Shown here piece by piece: positions 46,280-57,272 of a stretch of 64,000 bases of DNA. The DNA is taken from positions 1 through 64,000 of the forward strand of contig CAJNOJ010000216.1 of the NCBI GenBank assembly GCA_905250025.1, in the 5' to 3' direction. The notes beneath the pieces were generated by a model. It was not told where the DNA came from and did not search any database. It saw only the letters and a list, made by a program, of their open reading frames with translations. Position 1 is the stretch's first letter, and every line of letters starts with the position of its first letter. The position numbers were made by a program, and so were the translations under genes. This DNA comes from Adineta ricciae (Eukaryota > Rotifera > Eurotatoria > Adinetida > Adinetidae).

Positions 46280-47250
46280 CAGCGCTGATCTTTGATGATA
46301 ACTTATAAAGATAGATCTATTAGAAATACAAGTGAAATGTTGATTGGAACTATTCTTGACAATTTTATTTACAGAAAACTCGTGGCATATTAAAAAACCA
46401 CTCTCAAATGAACTATTTCATGAAAGAAAAGATTTGAAAATCTTTTATTCCAGTGAGAAAATACTTGTGAAGAGTAATAAATGTTTTATAACCAAACGAT
46501 TTTGATTCAGAAAGCGATATTTAGATAATTGTCGGCGAGTATTGATTTGATTTAATTGACAAAAATAACAGAAATGATAGATTTTATTATCACTGCACTA
46601 CCAGTGACAATTCAAAGAAGAGTACTGTCACTATCATCTTTCATCTCATACTCAAATAGACTGGATTTCGTCTCTTTCATACTTCAGACAGAAGTTTATC
46701 TAAGAGAGAAATTACCAACTCACAGATTGAACATGCAACAACTATCGCTCCTGGAACTAAACCATCTATCTTCATCGAGACCCACACTTGAGCTCATTGA
46801 TGAAACACACACTTGAAATATTCCCACACTTGTCTTTATGCTATTTTTCTTTTCTGTTCGCCGTTCTCACGAATGAGTATTGCACCATATCAAATTCGTT
46901 CCAATATAACACACTGCTCCATTCGGATTCTATACGGAGGTCCGAAAGTGATGGTTTATCATTTACCGAAAAGAAATTTCATATAATGACACCTAACATC
47001 ACCATCACTACTCATGACCTCTTCTTTTTTACTCATTCAAACTACATTTCTTATCGAACAACCACAAAGACCGATCTTTCTATGCAGGATCGAAATTTGA
47101 TCCTCATTTGTTTTCTAATTTCTGCAATACTTAGATTCAAGATGCGTACTCTTTTCAATAACTTAGTACTATTCTCATTCTCCTCAATCAACAGTTGATT
47201 TTGAAATATTCCACTGTAGAATTCTCTTTGTCTGATGATTATTCCTTTTC
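46280..47250 (+). repeat. Left arm of a long inverted repeat (about 960 bases)
   Basis: This segment recurs in reverse complement at 52673-53633 with scattered substitutions and few indels. It starts around gctgatctttgatgataac and ends at gatgattattccttttc. It contains open frames (plus 46556-46816 and 46788-47198) shared with the other copy, but the differences are mostly amino-acid changing and no family is recognised. It is probably a mobile or duplicated non-coding repeat. Confidence 0.85.
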
Positions 47251-48387
47251 CTCATGCTTAAATAGACATTCTTGTGTTAGTTTCAATGTACATCACGATC
47301 CTGGTGAGAACTAACGAATGTATCATATTGTTGCGAGAATGAATCAAAATTTAAACTGATGTTAAACAGCTTTGCTGTAAAATCACATTTTCCAATGATG
47401 TTTTTAGGTATTCCGATCAGAAGAGGGATAGTCCTTTCAAAATTGAAAAACATCTACTACTAATGAAGATTCTTTTTGCATCCGTCGCAACAGTCCTATA
47501 TTTCCTATATCTGAACGAAAAGAAAGATGTTGTGCTAAAGTTAACGGATTTTGCTTATAATTTCTTGCCTTTGGTCGAATGGTTTGACATTTGTAGTCCG
47601 ATACAGTCGCCATCTAGTTGTTGTAGTATTCAATTTAATAGCCTTGACTTAAAACTTTCTCCTAATGTCTTGATTTCACATATTGCCATGCGTCTTAATA
47701 GTTTGCTGGATAAAAGAGGATTTGTGAAATGTCTGAAAAGCTATTTCGTTGTTTTTTCCTGATGGATTCACGTCACAACATCTCTCGAATTAAAGCATCA
47801 AAGGACAAGCAGAGCGATAAAAACATGCATCAGTTAACTTTAATACATACAATACGCTCAACTAAATTGTTTTTAAAAATACCTTTAGATTAAAAACGGT
47901 TAAACCTTACTGTTGAGCACCTTTATATTGAATGTGACGAAACACATTTCGAGAGATAATACTCCTTTTTTTTATCATAGTCCTATAAATACGCTGATAG
48001 CAAAATAAAATATAAGATATGTACACATGTTTTACGATTTGTGATGAAGAAGTGTTGGAGTAGATTATCTAAGGAAAATGATTACAAAGTTAGACAAAGA
48101 CCTGGTCGTCTTTCTGATTATTATCTTAAAAATCAATCAATATTCATCAATCTACTCCATCTATCAATAGAATGAAACTGTGCTCTTTCATTCTTCTTGC
48201 ATATGACATAATCAGCTTAGCTAGTCAACTTTATTCTTTACTTCATGGACCGTGAAACCTGAACAGAAGAAATTTATTATTAATCATGCCATTCTTTTTC
48301 TTCTCTTCATAAATTATCAATTCTATTCACGAAGATTAGCCTTGAAAAAGAAGCGTCTCAGACTCGTGACGTTCCTTTTTAGAAGTT
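47251..48387. other. Stretch between repeat arm and receptor gene
   Basis: One frame at 47463-47762 (99 residues, starting ATG) has no recognised relative and low complexity in codon choice. No other feature is supported. Confidence 0.3.
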
Positions 48388-49333
48388 ATGTTCGGTGATA
48401 AGCATCAGTTCATTGGATTTCTTCTCACCTCACTGTCAATTGGTGAAATCATCTTCGCATGTTTATTGACATCGATCGTTTTGGTTTTGATTATGTTTCA
48501 TTTATTCTATAATCGAATCGAACAAGACGATCGAGTTATACTTATTCTCTCGATAAATATCTATCTGTCTTGTTTGATCTACATGCTTTTATTTTTTATA
48601 TTCCTTCTCCGATCCGCATTAGGTGATATCTATCATATTGAATTCGATACCATAGGATGCGCTTTTATCGGATACATATACGCTGTTAGTCTTTGTGTTT
48701 TATATCTTTCATTTACCAATCAAGTAATGCATGATTTTTCGATTAAAAAGATTCGAAGTAGGCTTGCTTTTTTTCATCTAGGCTTTCTTTCGTCTTTGTC
48801 GTATTGTTTATCCACAATATAAATGTTTGCAAACTTCGAATTTATACATTCTCATCGTCCCTATACAAGCCATTTTTGCTTCAATACTTCTGCTACCTAT
48901 TTATATTTGGAACGATATCGTTTATCTACCGAATGATCATTTTTGTTTTGTACCAATTTCGAACGTTCGAGGCTATCTTTGGATATTCTTGAGCGTTTAT
49001 GGTATTCCTGTTGTTTCATTGTTGTTGATATATATTCGCATAACGATTTACATTCGTCAACAGTCCAATCAACCAATTCGTATAAAACGAAGACAAAAAC
49101 GAGACCTAAATGCCATTCGCGGGATATTCCTTCTCGTTGGCTTTCTTTTATTTCTGGGAATTCCAACGCTCATCTTAATGATCATCATGTTCATTACCGG
49201 TGATGAACATCCATTAACGTTTCGTGTGACGTGTTTATCAATAGGTACATCGATGGTAGGACTCAGTGTAGCTATGATAACTTCGATTCCACAATTGAAA
49301 ACTATCGTTTGGAAAGGCTCTCAATCAGCGTAA
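48388..49333 (+). CDS. Seven-transmembrane receptor, bdelloid FMRFamide-receptor-like type
   Basis: Two exons (48388-48723 and 48782-49333, intron 58 bases, phase 0) give 295 residues with seven hydrophobic spans. The third helix ends across the splice site in NQAFFRLCRIVYPQY, the FRxxRIVYP form of the DRY region common in this receptor group. The middle carries NDHFCFVPISNVRGYLWI, with the loop-2 cysteine expected to pair with the cysteine before helix 3. Intracellular loop 3 is basic (RIKRRQKRDLNAIRG). A decayed piece of a close relative lies at about 63518-63560. The ligand is unknown. Confidence 0.82.
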
Positions 49334-49462
49334 GTTGTAATGTTTCGTCAAATATCTACTCGAATCTATTTTTCAATAATTAATACAACGACAAACATAA
49401 AATCACAATAAATAATTCGAAATATACAAAACAAGTTTTCTTTTTTCTAAAACAGAGTTCAT

Positions 49463-50209
49463 TTATTTCTTTCGCATCGAAGCAGATCTTGTTGGTTGTT
49501 TTCGTGTCGCGACTGTCGCTTGCTTTTTTGTTCGTTTTGCAGGTGTTGAGGCTCGTTTTCGCTTGGTTCCAATCAAGTTGTCAGTATTCGTTGTATCGCC
49601 AGTTTGCTTGATTAATGTATAACCACCTTTGAGTTTTTCTTTAATCTTTGTTTGGTAATACTTTTTTGCTTCAGATTGATTCGAGAATTCTTTATACAGA
49701 ATGATTGCATCGGAGTCGGTTTCGTTTAGTAAGCCGTATTTGGTTTTTGTTGACTTGTTTTCAATAGAAATTTGCCAATATTTTTTTTGTTCATCATGTT
49801 CCAGATAAGTTGTATTGGCGGTTGAGGAAGTTTCGGAAAGATTGCCTTGAAGTTTTTCTTCGTAATGGAACAGTTTCTTCAATCGGTCTTGATCGTTCTT
49901 TTTCAAATCAGCAAAACCTTGCAGATCATTCGTCACGTCGGTAATACGTTTCTTCTTTTCGTTGCCTGTTCGCAAGTAATTGATCATACACGGAACATGA
50001 TAATAAACAGGCATCAATTGTTCTTCACGTGTCGAAGATTGAGGTATGAATGGATTACGAATTAAACGAGATAAACGAAGTGTTCCCTTTGAAATCTCGT
50101 TTTCACAAGATTTGCCGTGGCACTTTGCATTGCTGCTCTTGGCATAGTCACAACCAAAGGAAATTGTAGTATTTTCATCACTATCATCTGCGGTAGTCTT
50201 TGAAGCCAT
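49463..50209 (-). CDS. PARP-type zinc finger plus WGR domain protein without catalytic domain
   Basis: This single exon of 248 residues runs from ATG 50209. The first 110 residues match a PARP-type DNA-nick-sensing zinc finger: FGCDYAKSSNAKCHGKSCEN..ISKGTLRLSRL, then VYYHVPCMINYL giving the His/Cys ligands. About residues 140-210 form a WGR domain (KKYWQISIENKSTKTKYGLL, EFSNQSEAKKYYQTKIKEKL). The protein ends in a Lys/Arg tail (KRKRASTPAKRTKKQ), a likely nuclear signal and DNA contact. In PARP1 these modules detect strand breaks and relay to the catalytic domain, which is absent here. It could act as a DNA-break reader or a modulator of PARPs. Confidence 0.8.
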   Translation of the reverse strand: MASKTTADDSDENTTISFGCDYAKSSNAKCHGKSCENEISKGTLRLSRLIRNPFIPQSSTREEQLMPVYYHVPCMINYLRTGNEKKKRITDVTNDLQGFADLKKNDQDRLKKLFHYEEKLQGNLSETSSTANTTYLEHDEQKKYWQISIENKSTKTKYGLLNETDSDAIILYKEFSNQSEAKKYYQTKIKEKLKGGYTLIKQTGDTTNTDNLIGTKRKRASTPAKRTKKQATVATRKQPTRSASMRKK

Positions 50210-50706
50210 GTATAGTATTTTATTCGATGGAACAGATGAAACTATCTGGAAAAAGAGTTTTAGTGAAACAAGACTAATATTTGTCAATTTTGTCCTTCAA
50301 CCGTCTGTCATGCCAATGAGTGCATTCAAACAACCAATGAGATTTCCGTCCGATCAATTCTTGGATTTTCGACACAATAAACAATTAATCAATAGGAAAG
50401 TATATTGTGGAATGTAACCTTATCTCTGAAAAACGAGGAATTGAAATCGCATGCTCACTCTTACTTCGTTTTCGGGCTGTAGGTAGCGCTAGTAGCACAG
50501 TCGCTTCCGGTAAGCCGCGCTTCAAAAAGTCTCTGTGAATGTAAGTGTGTTATCGATTTTATAACTTTCGGTATCTCCGAATTGGTATTGAATGCCGAGA
50601 GTTGAAAGTTTGTAACAAGTAAAACTGTCACTGCATAGCATAAAACGATTTATTTCTGGAATAAAAAGTAATCTCTAATCCGCGTTCCTCGTTCAGTTTT
50701 TATCTT
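50210..50706. other. Gap between PARP-finger gene and KH gene
   Basis: No gene is supported. A GC-richer segment at about 50475-50525 (ggtagcgctagtagcacag) was examined as a possible tRNA or SINE piece, but no cloverleaf could be built. Confidence 0.35.
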
Positions 50707-52407
50707 TTATCTGCGGCGAATTCTTTTATTTCGCCATCGGCTGTATGACTTCATCATGGTCGACGACTTTGGCCGAAATCTTGTTTTTGGCCATGGTTGA
50801 GGATTACAATCCTGGACATTGTGTTCCCATTGTTCGATTATTTGTTTCTTGACTTCGTCAATAGGAATTTCATTTGTAGTCGACCGGATTTTCTTACTGA
50901 TGAATAAATAGAAATTTCCCGAAACATTTCCATTTTGTTCTTCGACGATTTTTTGAAAATATTTGTAATTGAAATTTTCGTTTTTGATGATATGTAAGCG
51001 AATATTGTATTGATCTTCTAACTTACGTAGATGTTCGCCTTTCTCTCTAATAAAACGGCTCATTAATCGACGACTTTCTTTCAGTAAGAGCGTCAATTCG
51101 AATGGAAGACACACGAATTGAAATTGATCTTTGTCATCAAAGGCAAATTCTCTTTGAATAAATCGAAATTCACTGCTTCTTCCCATCTTTCATTGATTTC
51201 TTGTTCGAGCTCATCGATTAGGGTTGCATCTGTCGTCAATTTCGATTTTCTTCGGATTAACACGCGAAGTTTGTCATCAGGAACTATTTTTTCTATGTCA
51301 TCCTTGTTTTCACCATTGATGCTCTTCTTGACAAGTGCCTTGTTGGACGAGGTGTCGATAATGTGAATGTGAACATGGTATTTATTTCGAAGAGCATCGA
51401 AATTGTGACCTCTTTTTCCAATAAAACGAGAAATTCTTGCGCGACGTTCTTGAGAAGACGTTCCCGCTTCGAACGAAAGTTTAACAATACGGAAGAAGGC
51501 GTCCAATGATTGATGCGTTTTATCCGACACAATTTCATCGCATTTGCTAACCAATACATTGAGATCGATCACATTCAAACCTAACATAAGAGCAGACTTA
51601 TCAAAAATACTCATCAATTGGATACTTACCTATTTTTCCATCACACGAACAACATCGTTTTGGCAATTCATGATAAACACGTTTGTTAAACTTATTTGAA
51701 CGTTGAATTATATTAACAGCATGATTAAATTTCGATCGGTACTTGGAACTATGCACAATACATCCGTCAGTTGCTGTTATTACTTGGAACGTTTCCATGG
51801 CTAAAATATATAACACGTCAGTATTCATCTTCACAACGATTGTCTAACGATTCGTTGAATATGTCTCTATGAACATCATGTTATACTTCTGATACTACGC
51901 GGGCAAACATACCTTTCATGAATTCATCGATGGGATCTAGTATATCGGATGGTGTGAATTGATCATCTGTGTTCTCATCGTGTATCATCGGACTTGAACG
52001 TGGCGTTTCTTCATGATCTGTACTATACTCTTCTTTCGTCGATAAAATTCTAAACACATTCAGATGATGGTCATTTAATTCTTAACTGAAATAATTTAAC
52101 AAACTTGTTCATATTTGATGAGAAGCCATATTTAATGGCAGTAGATAATGACCACTTGATGTCTTCACACATTTGACGGATAATTTCAAGATCGATCGGT
52201 TTCAGTTCTAAGAATGGCGATTCTAACGAAAAAAAATCTGAGTGAATGCTTAAATTTACCTTCCTTTCCATCACAAGAACAACATAGTGCTGATAACTCT
52301 TGAAAAACATCATCCGAAAACCTGTTTTCGCAGCGGAGCTGATTAATAGCAGTTTGAAATTCCGATACATGTTCAGAGCAATGTACAATACATTTGTCAG
52401 TTGCCAT
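50707..52407 (-). CDS. Repeated-module KH-domain protein with an apparent frameshift
   Basis: Exons can be traced: 52407 to about 52256, about 52213 to 52090, 52049-51913, 51800-51630, then 51580 onwards. A module of about 50 residues occurs twice (MATDKCIVHCSEHVSEF..ALCCSCDGKE; TATDGCIVHSSKYRSKF..KRCCSCDGKI). Each is followed by a related helical segment (LKPIDLEIIRQMCEDI; LNVIDLNVLVSKCDEI). Two KH-like RNA-binding units follow (ARISRFIGKRGHNFDALRNK; RLMSRFIREKGEHLRKLEDQ), with the GxxG loop kept best in the first. An acidic linker (DENTDDQFTPSDILDPID) separates the modules. The second KH unit lies in another frame from about 51150 on, with no intron that fixes it, so there is either a frameshift mutation or a sequence error. 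The CCSCDGK module is not one I recognise. Confidence 0.6.
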
Positions 52408-52672
52408 AAAAACCGTAATATACTCTAAAGCCAATGTACGAATACATATTTATATACGAAAGAAGAAGAGCAAAGGAAAAAGCACACTATTTGTTATCTT
52501 GATAAGAATCTAACTAGTATGAGGCAAGAAACAAACGAATCACATTTGAAGGAAAAAAAGAAGAAAAGAAAGGAATTCTCCATTTCCAATGTAGGTATTT
52601 GCTACAAGCGCATGCAGAAATCAACAGACTCTTTCTACAAATGGTGCCATTACTGCATCTCGACGTTACCAA

Positions 52673-53633
52673 GAAAAGGAATAATCATCAGACAAAGAGA
52701 ATTCTACAGTAGAATATTTCAAAATCAACTGTTGATTGAGGAGAATGAGAATAGTACTAAGTTATTGAAAAGAGTACGCATCTTGAATCTAAGTATTGCA
52801 GAAATTAGCAAACAAATGAGGATCACATTTCGATCCTGCATAGAAAGATCGGTCTTTGTGGTTGTTCGATAAGAAATGTAGTTTGAATGAGTAAAAAAGA
52901 AGAGGTCATGAGTAGTGATGGTGATGTTAGGTGTCATTATATGAAATTTCTTTTCGGTAAATGATAAACCATCACTTTCGGACCTCCGTATAGAATCCGA
53001 ATGGAGCAGTATGTTATATTGCAACGAGTTTGATATGGTGCAATACTCATTCGTGAGAACGGCGAACAGAAAAGAAAAATAGCATAAAGATAAGTGTGGG
53101 AGTATTCCAAGTGTGTGATTCATCAATGAGCTCAAGTGTGGGTCTCGATGAAGATAGATGGTTTAGTTCCAGGAGCGATAGTTGTTGCATGTTCAATCTG
53201 TGAGTTGGTAATTTCTCTCTTAGATAAACTTCTGTCTGAAGTATGAAAGAGACGAAATCGAGTCTATTTGAGTATCAGATGAAAGATGATAGTGACAGTA
53301 CTCTTCTTTGAATTGTCACTGGTAGTGCAGTGATAATGAAATCTATCATTTCTGTTATTTTTGTCAATTAAATCAAATCAATACTCGTCGACAATTATCT
53401 AAATATCGCTTTCTGAATCAAAATCGTTTGGTTATAAAACATTTATTACTCTTCAAAAGTATTTTTCTCATTGGAATAAAAGATTTTCAAATCTTTTCTT
53501 TCTTGAAATAGTTCATTTGAGAGTGTTTTTTAACATGCCACGAGTTTTCTCTAAATAAAATTGTCAAGAATACTTCCAATCAACATTTCACTTATATTTC
53601 TAATAGATCCATCTTCATAGGTTATTATCGAAG
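52673..53633 (-). repeat. Right arm of the long inverted repeat
   Basis: This is the reverse complement of 46280-47250. Together the arms bracket 5.4 kb holding a receptor, the PARP-finger/WGR gene and the KH gene. The outer junctions read gatcttcgataataacc here against gatctttgatgataact in the left arm. Beyond them similarity stops on both sides. Confidence 0.85.
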
Positions 53634-55625
53634 ATCAACACTGTATATTAAATCATATGTATTCCAGTGTTTCAGGACAAAATAGCTCAGGTGTGTGTTC
53701 AGCTTGTGGTTAGGCACAACTTCAACTAAGGTATAACGAGCTCTTTTAATTCTGGACATATATATATCTTCACCAGGTTACTCTTATGACCGTTCAAATG
53801 TACGGCAAAATCCGGCCAAGTTCGCTCTTGTAGTTCCTAGTGTGATTTCAAGATTGGTTCCAAGGATAATATTTTAATGATACTTATCGACATTCTGACT
53901 CGAATAGGTTCAAATGAATATCGTGATTGTTTTCTGTTGAGTTAAATTATGTTCTACACGATGAAAATTTGCTTTTCTGTCCTATTATTGTTAAAGTTTA
54001 TTAAAAATAGAAATCTGTTTTTAAGTGTTATTTCTATTGAAGGTTCATTTTCAATCAATTTAATTCTATATACATTTAAATGTCAACTTCAACATTTCGT
54101 TTTTTTAATTAAATGAAGTAGAAAAGATTTGTTAGCGTCGGAATAATCAGTGAGTCAAGCACGAGCTGCTGAAAATCGATGATTTCATCCATAAAGTACA
54201 TATGAGTTCTTGTAAAAACATTTATTTCTTGAAAAACTCTTTAAGAATAAAGAAGTTCGCCACAAAAAGTGTTTGTATTGCTAAAACGTAACTTCATCAA
54301 GAGAACTATCACCATCAACTATCGAATATAATGCTTGCTATATTCAAAATTTCCAGTCACCTTCCATGCCAGTTCGGAAGCAAGATGCAAAGGCAGTGTT
54401 CGAGCTAGGATGAGTAAGACCCTTGGACATAAGATCCAAAAGAATAGCTAACAATTCACCATCATTCATCATTACCTTCAATTCTACACTCGAAGTCGCC
54501 ATTAGGAAGCTGATGACTCATGTTGATTTTACCTCTGGGTTCATTGGACTTCGGCAAAGCTATGGATATTTCTTGTGCGTCTTTTCCTGAAAGAACATTC
54601 ACTAGTTTAAAATCGAAGATTACCAGTATTGTAAAAATTACCTATTTGACTTAGTTTAGCAGTGTTCAATTTTCCCCACGAAACTGCATAGATTCTTTTC
54701 TATCCCATGACTTAAACTGATATGGGAAGGATTTAGATGCTTTCTTTCAAAGTTAGAATCTTGTTCACAACCGAGAGTATTTCTGCACACACAGTATATT
54801 CATAACTTGTATCTGATAGGAATGGTTAGAATATCTCAAAATGAAGCAAATCTATGAATGCTGCAATAATATTGCAGCAATTATTGACAGTCAAACACAA
54901 AAATATACCTTAGTATATGAGCAATGAAGGTATATTGACTTTTTTGTTGAACATTACGACAACAAGTGATCATCTCGTTTCTTAAATTAATATATATTTC
55001 TTTGACGAGAAAATTATACACTCAACTAGTACTCGAAAAACGGTATCGCTAGTCAACGGTTCGTTTAATCTACTAGGCAGACCGAAAGCAAATTTCGTAT
55101 TCTTTTGTTTAGAAAATCAAGAGTTTGGCAGAATTTACGCGGCATATTGGACTTAACCTAACATTATCAGTAGCAATTCTTTGCACAATCTGTTACACTA
55201 GAACCCATCGATCTTCGCCAAGTTCTACAGATATGAACGCATAAACTAACGAGAATACGCAAAATCCGCTATTATTCCTCAAAGTGTCAAGGTGAACACG
55301 TGTTCATCACTGGAAAAATTTGGTTACCTCAAAACTATCACGCTGTCATGTGCGACTTAGTTGGAGGTGAGGAAATTTCTCAGTAATAGATAATTTTAAT
55401 ACGAAAATGATTATTCGAGGAAAAATATCACGTTACAACATTTTTCGCAAATCGCTACATGAAGTTTTTAACAAGATGGATAAGCCGAAAGAAGAAATCA
55501 TTTCGAATGGAATAGGTTATATAGAAGAGTAGACTAGATTCTAAAAAAAGCATTGAACTGTATACTGACTCGGATGTACTTTAATGTATTAGAATTCCAT
55601 ATTCAAGTAAGTTACTGAGTTGCTC
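53634..55625. other. Two kilobases without a clear gene; one exon-like relic
   Basis: On the minus strand, about 54592-54330, an acceptor (gttctttcag) is followed by GKDAQEISIALPKSNEPRG and NMSHQLPNGDFECRIEG. In another frame comes DGELLAILLDLMSKGLTHPS. This looks like one or two exons of a lost gene, family unknown. The rest is AT-rich and featureless. Confidence 0.3.
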
Positions 55626-56765
55626 TTATGCAGAAGGGAGAAAAATCTTAATAAACATTTGGATCAGGTTGAAGATGCTAGTCAAATGTGTTGGCTTACG
55701 GGTATGCATCTGCTTCAGCTTCAGAAATATCCAATGTCGATTTTTTCGCTCATCTGACTCAACAAAATCGACTGTGAAACATACACCAGGAGATAATAAT
55801 TCCTCTTCTTCATCTGGAAATTGTGAGAATGGTTGCAGATCCACAGTAAAAGCATGCTGAATCTCCATGATAAACAAAGTATTGCCATACGCCTCTGCAA
55901 CTTCTCGATTTCTACTGCATGAAGTAAATGCTGGAAAGGAACGATTTGGTCTACGGCTCTGTAAGCAATCATCCTTGAAAAACGATATTGTCTCTTCTGT
56001 TAATTGAGCTCCGCGATATAGTATCGTTTTAGGTTTAACTGAATTGTAATTCGATGGACTATCCCATAAGAGTAAACTAAATGGACCCAATGTACCAATT
56101 TTACTACGCCAAATGTGTTCGTGACCGGCACTTCCTATTAATCGCATCGTTTCATTCAACTTCATGTATACAAAACTGGTCAAAGAGTAAATATAAGCAC
56201 AACGCTCCCACACTGTATGCATATCTGCTTCTTTTTTCTTTAACAATAATTCTGCTATTTTCTCACCTTCAATTTGTTTTCCAAGTAATTTACCTTCTTC
56301 AACAATACCTTGAGCAGCCATTTCCACCAACACGGAGATAATCCTGTTGTCTTTAGATGGTAATTGTTGTGGTGTAATATTTAAAAACTTCACTGTTTCC
56401 TTTATGAATGGTGAAATCCAACCATATGTTCCAGTAAATGGACGTTTAGGATCAATAGGAACAAAGGCGAATCGATCTTCCCGAGCAGAATAATCGTCTT
56501 TGTCGCGTATTACTCGTTTAACAGGGCGTTGCTTCTTTCCATCGGTATTCAAAATTTGAAGATTGCAATGAAAGTCAATATGATAATCGTCAAGCATCGC
56601 GTGCGTTTTATTTGATGCAAACGCTTCTTCAATAATTATATTTTCCACATCAGAATATACAATCCATTCCACGATCAATGACTTTGCAAATGGGTTTTTG
56701 TTCGAATTCCACATCCATTGAACACATGTAGAAGGCGTACCTGACGAGCCCGTCGAGCACGCCAT
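55626..56765 (-). CDS. WWE domain plus arginine-type mono-ADP-ribosyltransferase
   Basis: This single exon of 379 residues starts at ATG 56765. Residues about 17-75 form a WWE domain (WMWNSNKNPFAKSLIVEWIV), which in other proteins binds poly- or iso-ADP-ribose. Residues about 160-335 form an ART fold of the R-S-ExE class. The arginine is in ILYRGAQL (Arg251), the STS-type strand is FPAFTSCSRNREVAEAYGN (281-284), and the ExE is in PDEEEELLSPGVCFTV (319-322). ART enzymes transfer ADP-ribose from NAD to arginine on targets. No signal peptide or GPI end is seen, so it is probably intracellular, unlike vertebrate ecto-ARTs. Such WWE-ART fusions appear expanded in rotifers. Confidence 0.85.
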   Translation of the reverse strand: MACSTGSSGTPSTCVQWMWNSNKNPFAKSLIVEWIVYSDVENIIIEEAFASNKTHAMLDDYHIDFHCNLQILNTDGKKQRPVKRVIRDKDDYSAREDRFAFVPIDPKRPFTGTYGWISPFIKETVKFLNITPQQLPSKDNRIISVLVEMAAQGIVEEGKLLGKQIEGEKIAELLLKKKEADMHTVWERCAYIYSLTSFVYMKLNETMRLIGSAGHEHIWRSKIGTLGPFSLLLWDSPSNYNSVKPKTILYRGAQLTEETISFFKDDCLQSRRPNRSFPAFTSCSRNREVAEAYGNTLFIMEIQHAFTVDLQPFSQFPDEEEELLSPGVCFTVDFVESDERKNRHWIFLKLKQMHTRKPTHLTSIFNLIQMFIKIFLPSA

Positions 56766-57272
56766 ATGTATCTAAAAGTTAGTTTAGCTAGTGTGGTTAT
56801 AACATAACTCTCATGTTTGGTATGCCAAAAAAAAAAGAATGCGCACAGGAACTTCTTATTTCGAAAGATGTTAGATGTGCTGTCATCAGACTTCCTTTTC
56901 GTGCTTCGATTTGTTTCGATTAACACGTGTACGAACCTTATCAAGTATTTGCACAAACATGCTGAAGAACGATGGCTTTTTGTATCAAACTGGTTAAGAA
57001 ACAACGGATAAGCGCATCAAAGATAAAATTTTGGAGTTCTGTGTGTGACATTCGCATCGATAAATTGTCATAAAAAAGAAAGGTATGTTGAAATAATTTG
57101 TGATAGGAATATTTATTATTTAGATGTTGTATTACTACACATAACTTTGAATAATCTTATAAAGAAAAGACTTTTCCAGGTTAGAGAAGAGTGCTTTATT
57201 TATATACCAGCTGGATTTTATTTGAACATTACTAATAAAAATCCGTATATTTTGAACAATCAACTACAATAA
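56766..57272. other. Intergenic stretch between ART and YoaK-family genes
   Basis: This contains the upstream side of the ART gene and the 3' flank of the DUF1275 gene. Small frames here are not credible. Confidence 0.4.

Noticed and set aside
46788..47198. 136-residue frame conserved in both inverted arms as a gene
   Set aside because: Conservation is explained by the recent duplication of the whole repeat. The few differences are mostly amino-acid changing, and no family is recognisable.
50470..50530. tRNA or tRNA-derived SINE
   Set aside because: GC-rich and with a ggtagcgctagtagcac string, but no acceptor stem or T-loop (GGTTCGAATC-like) could be found.
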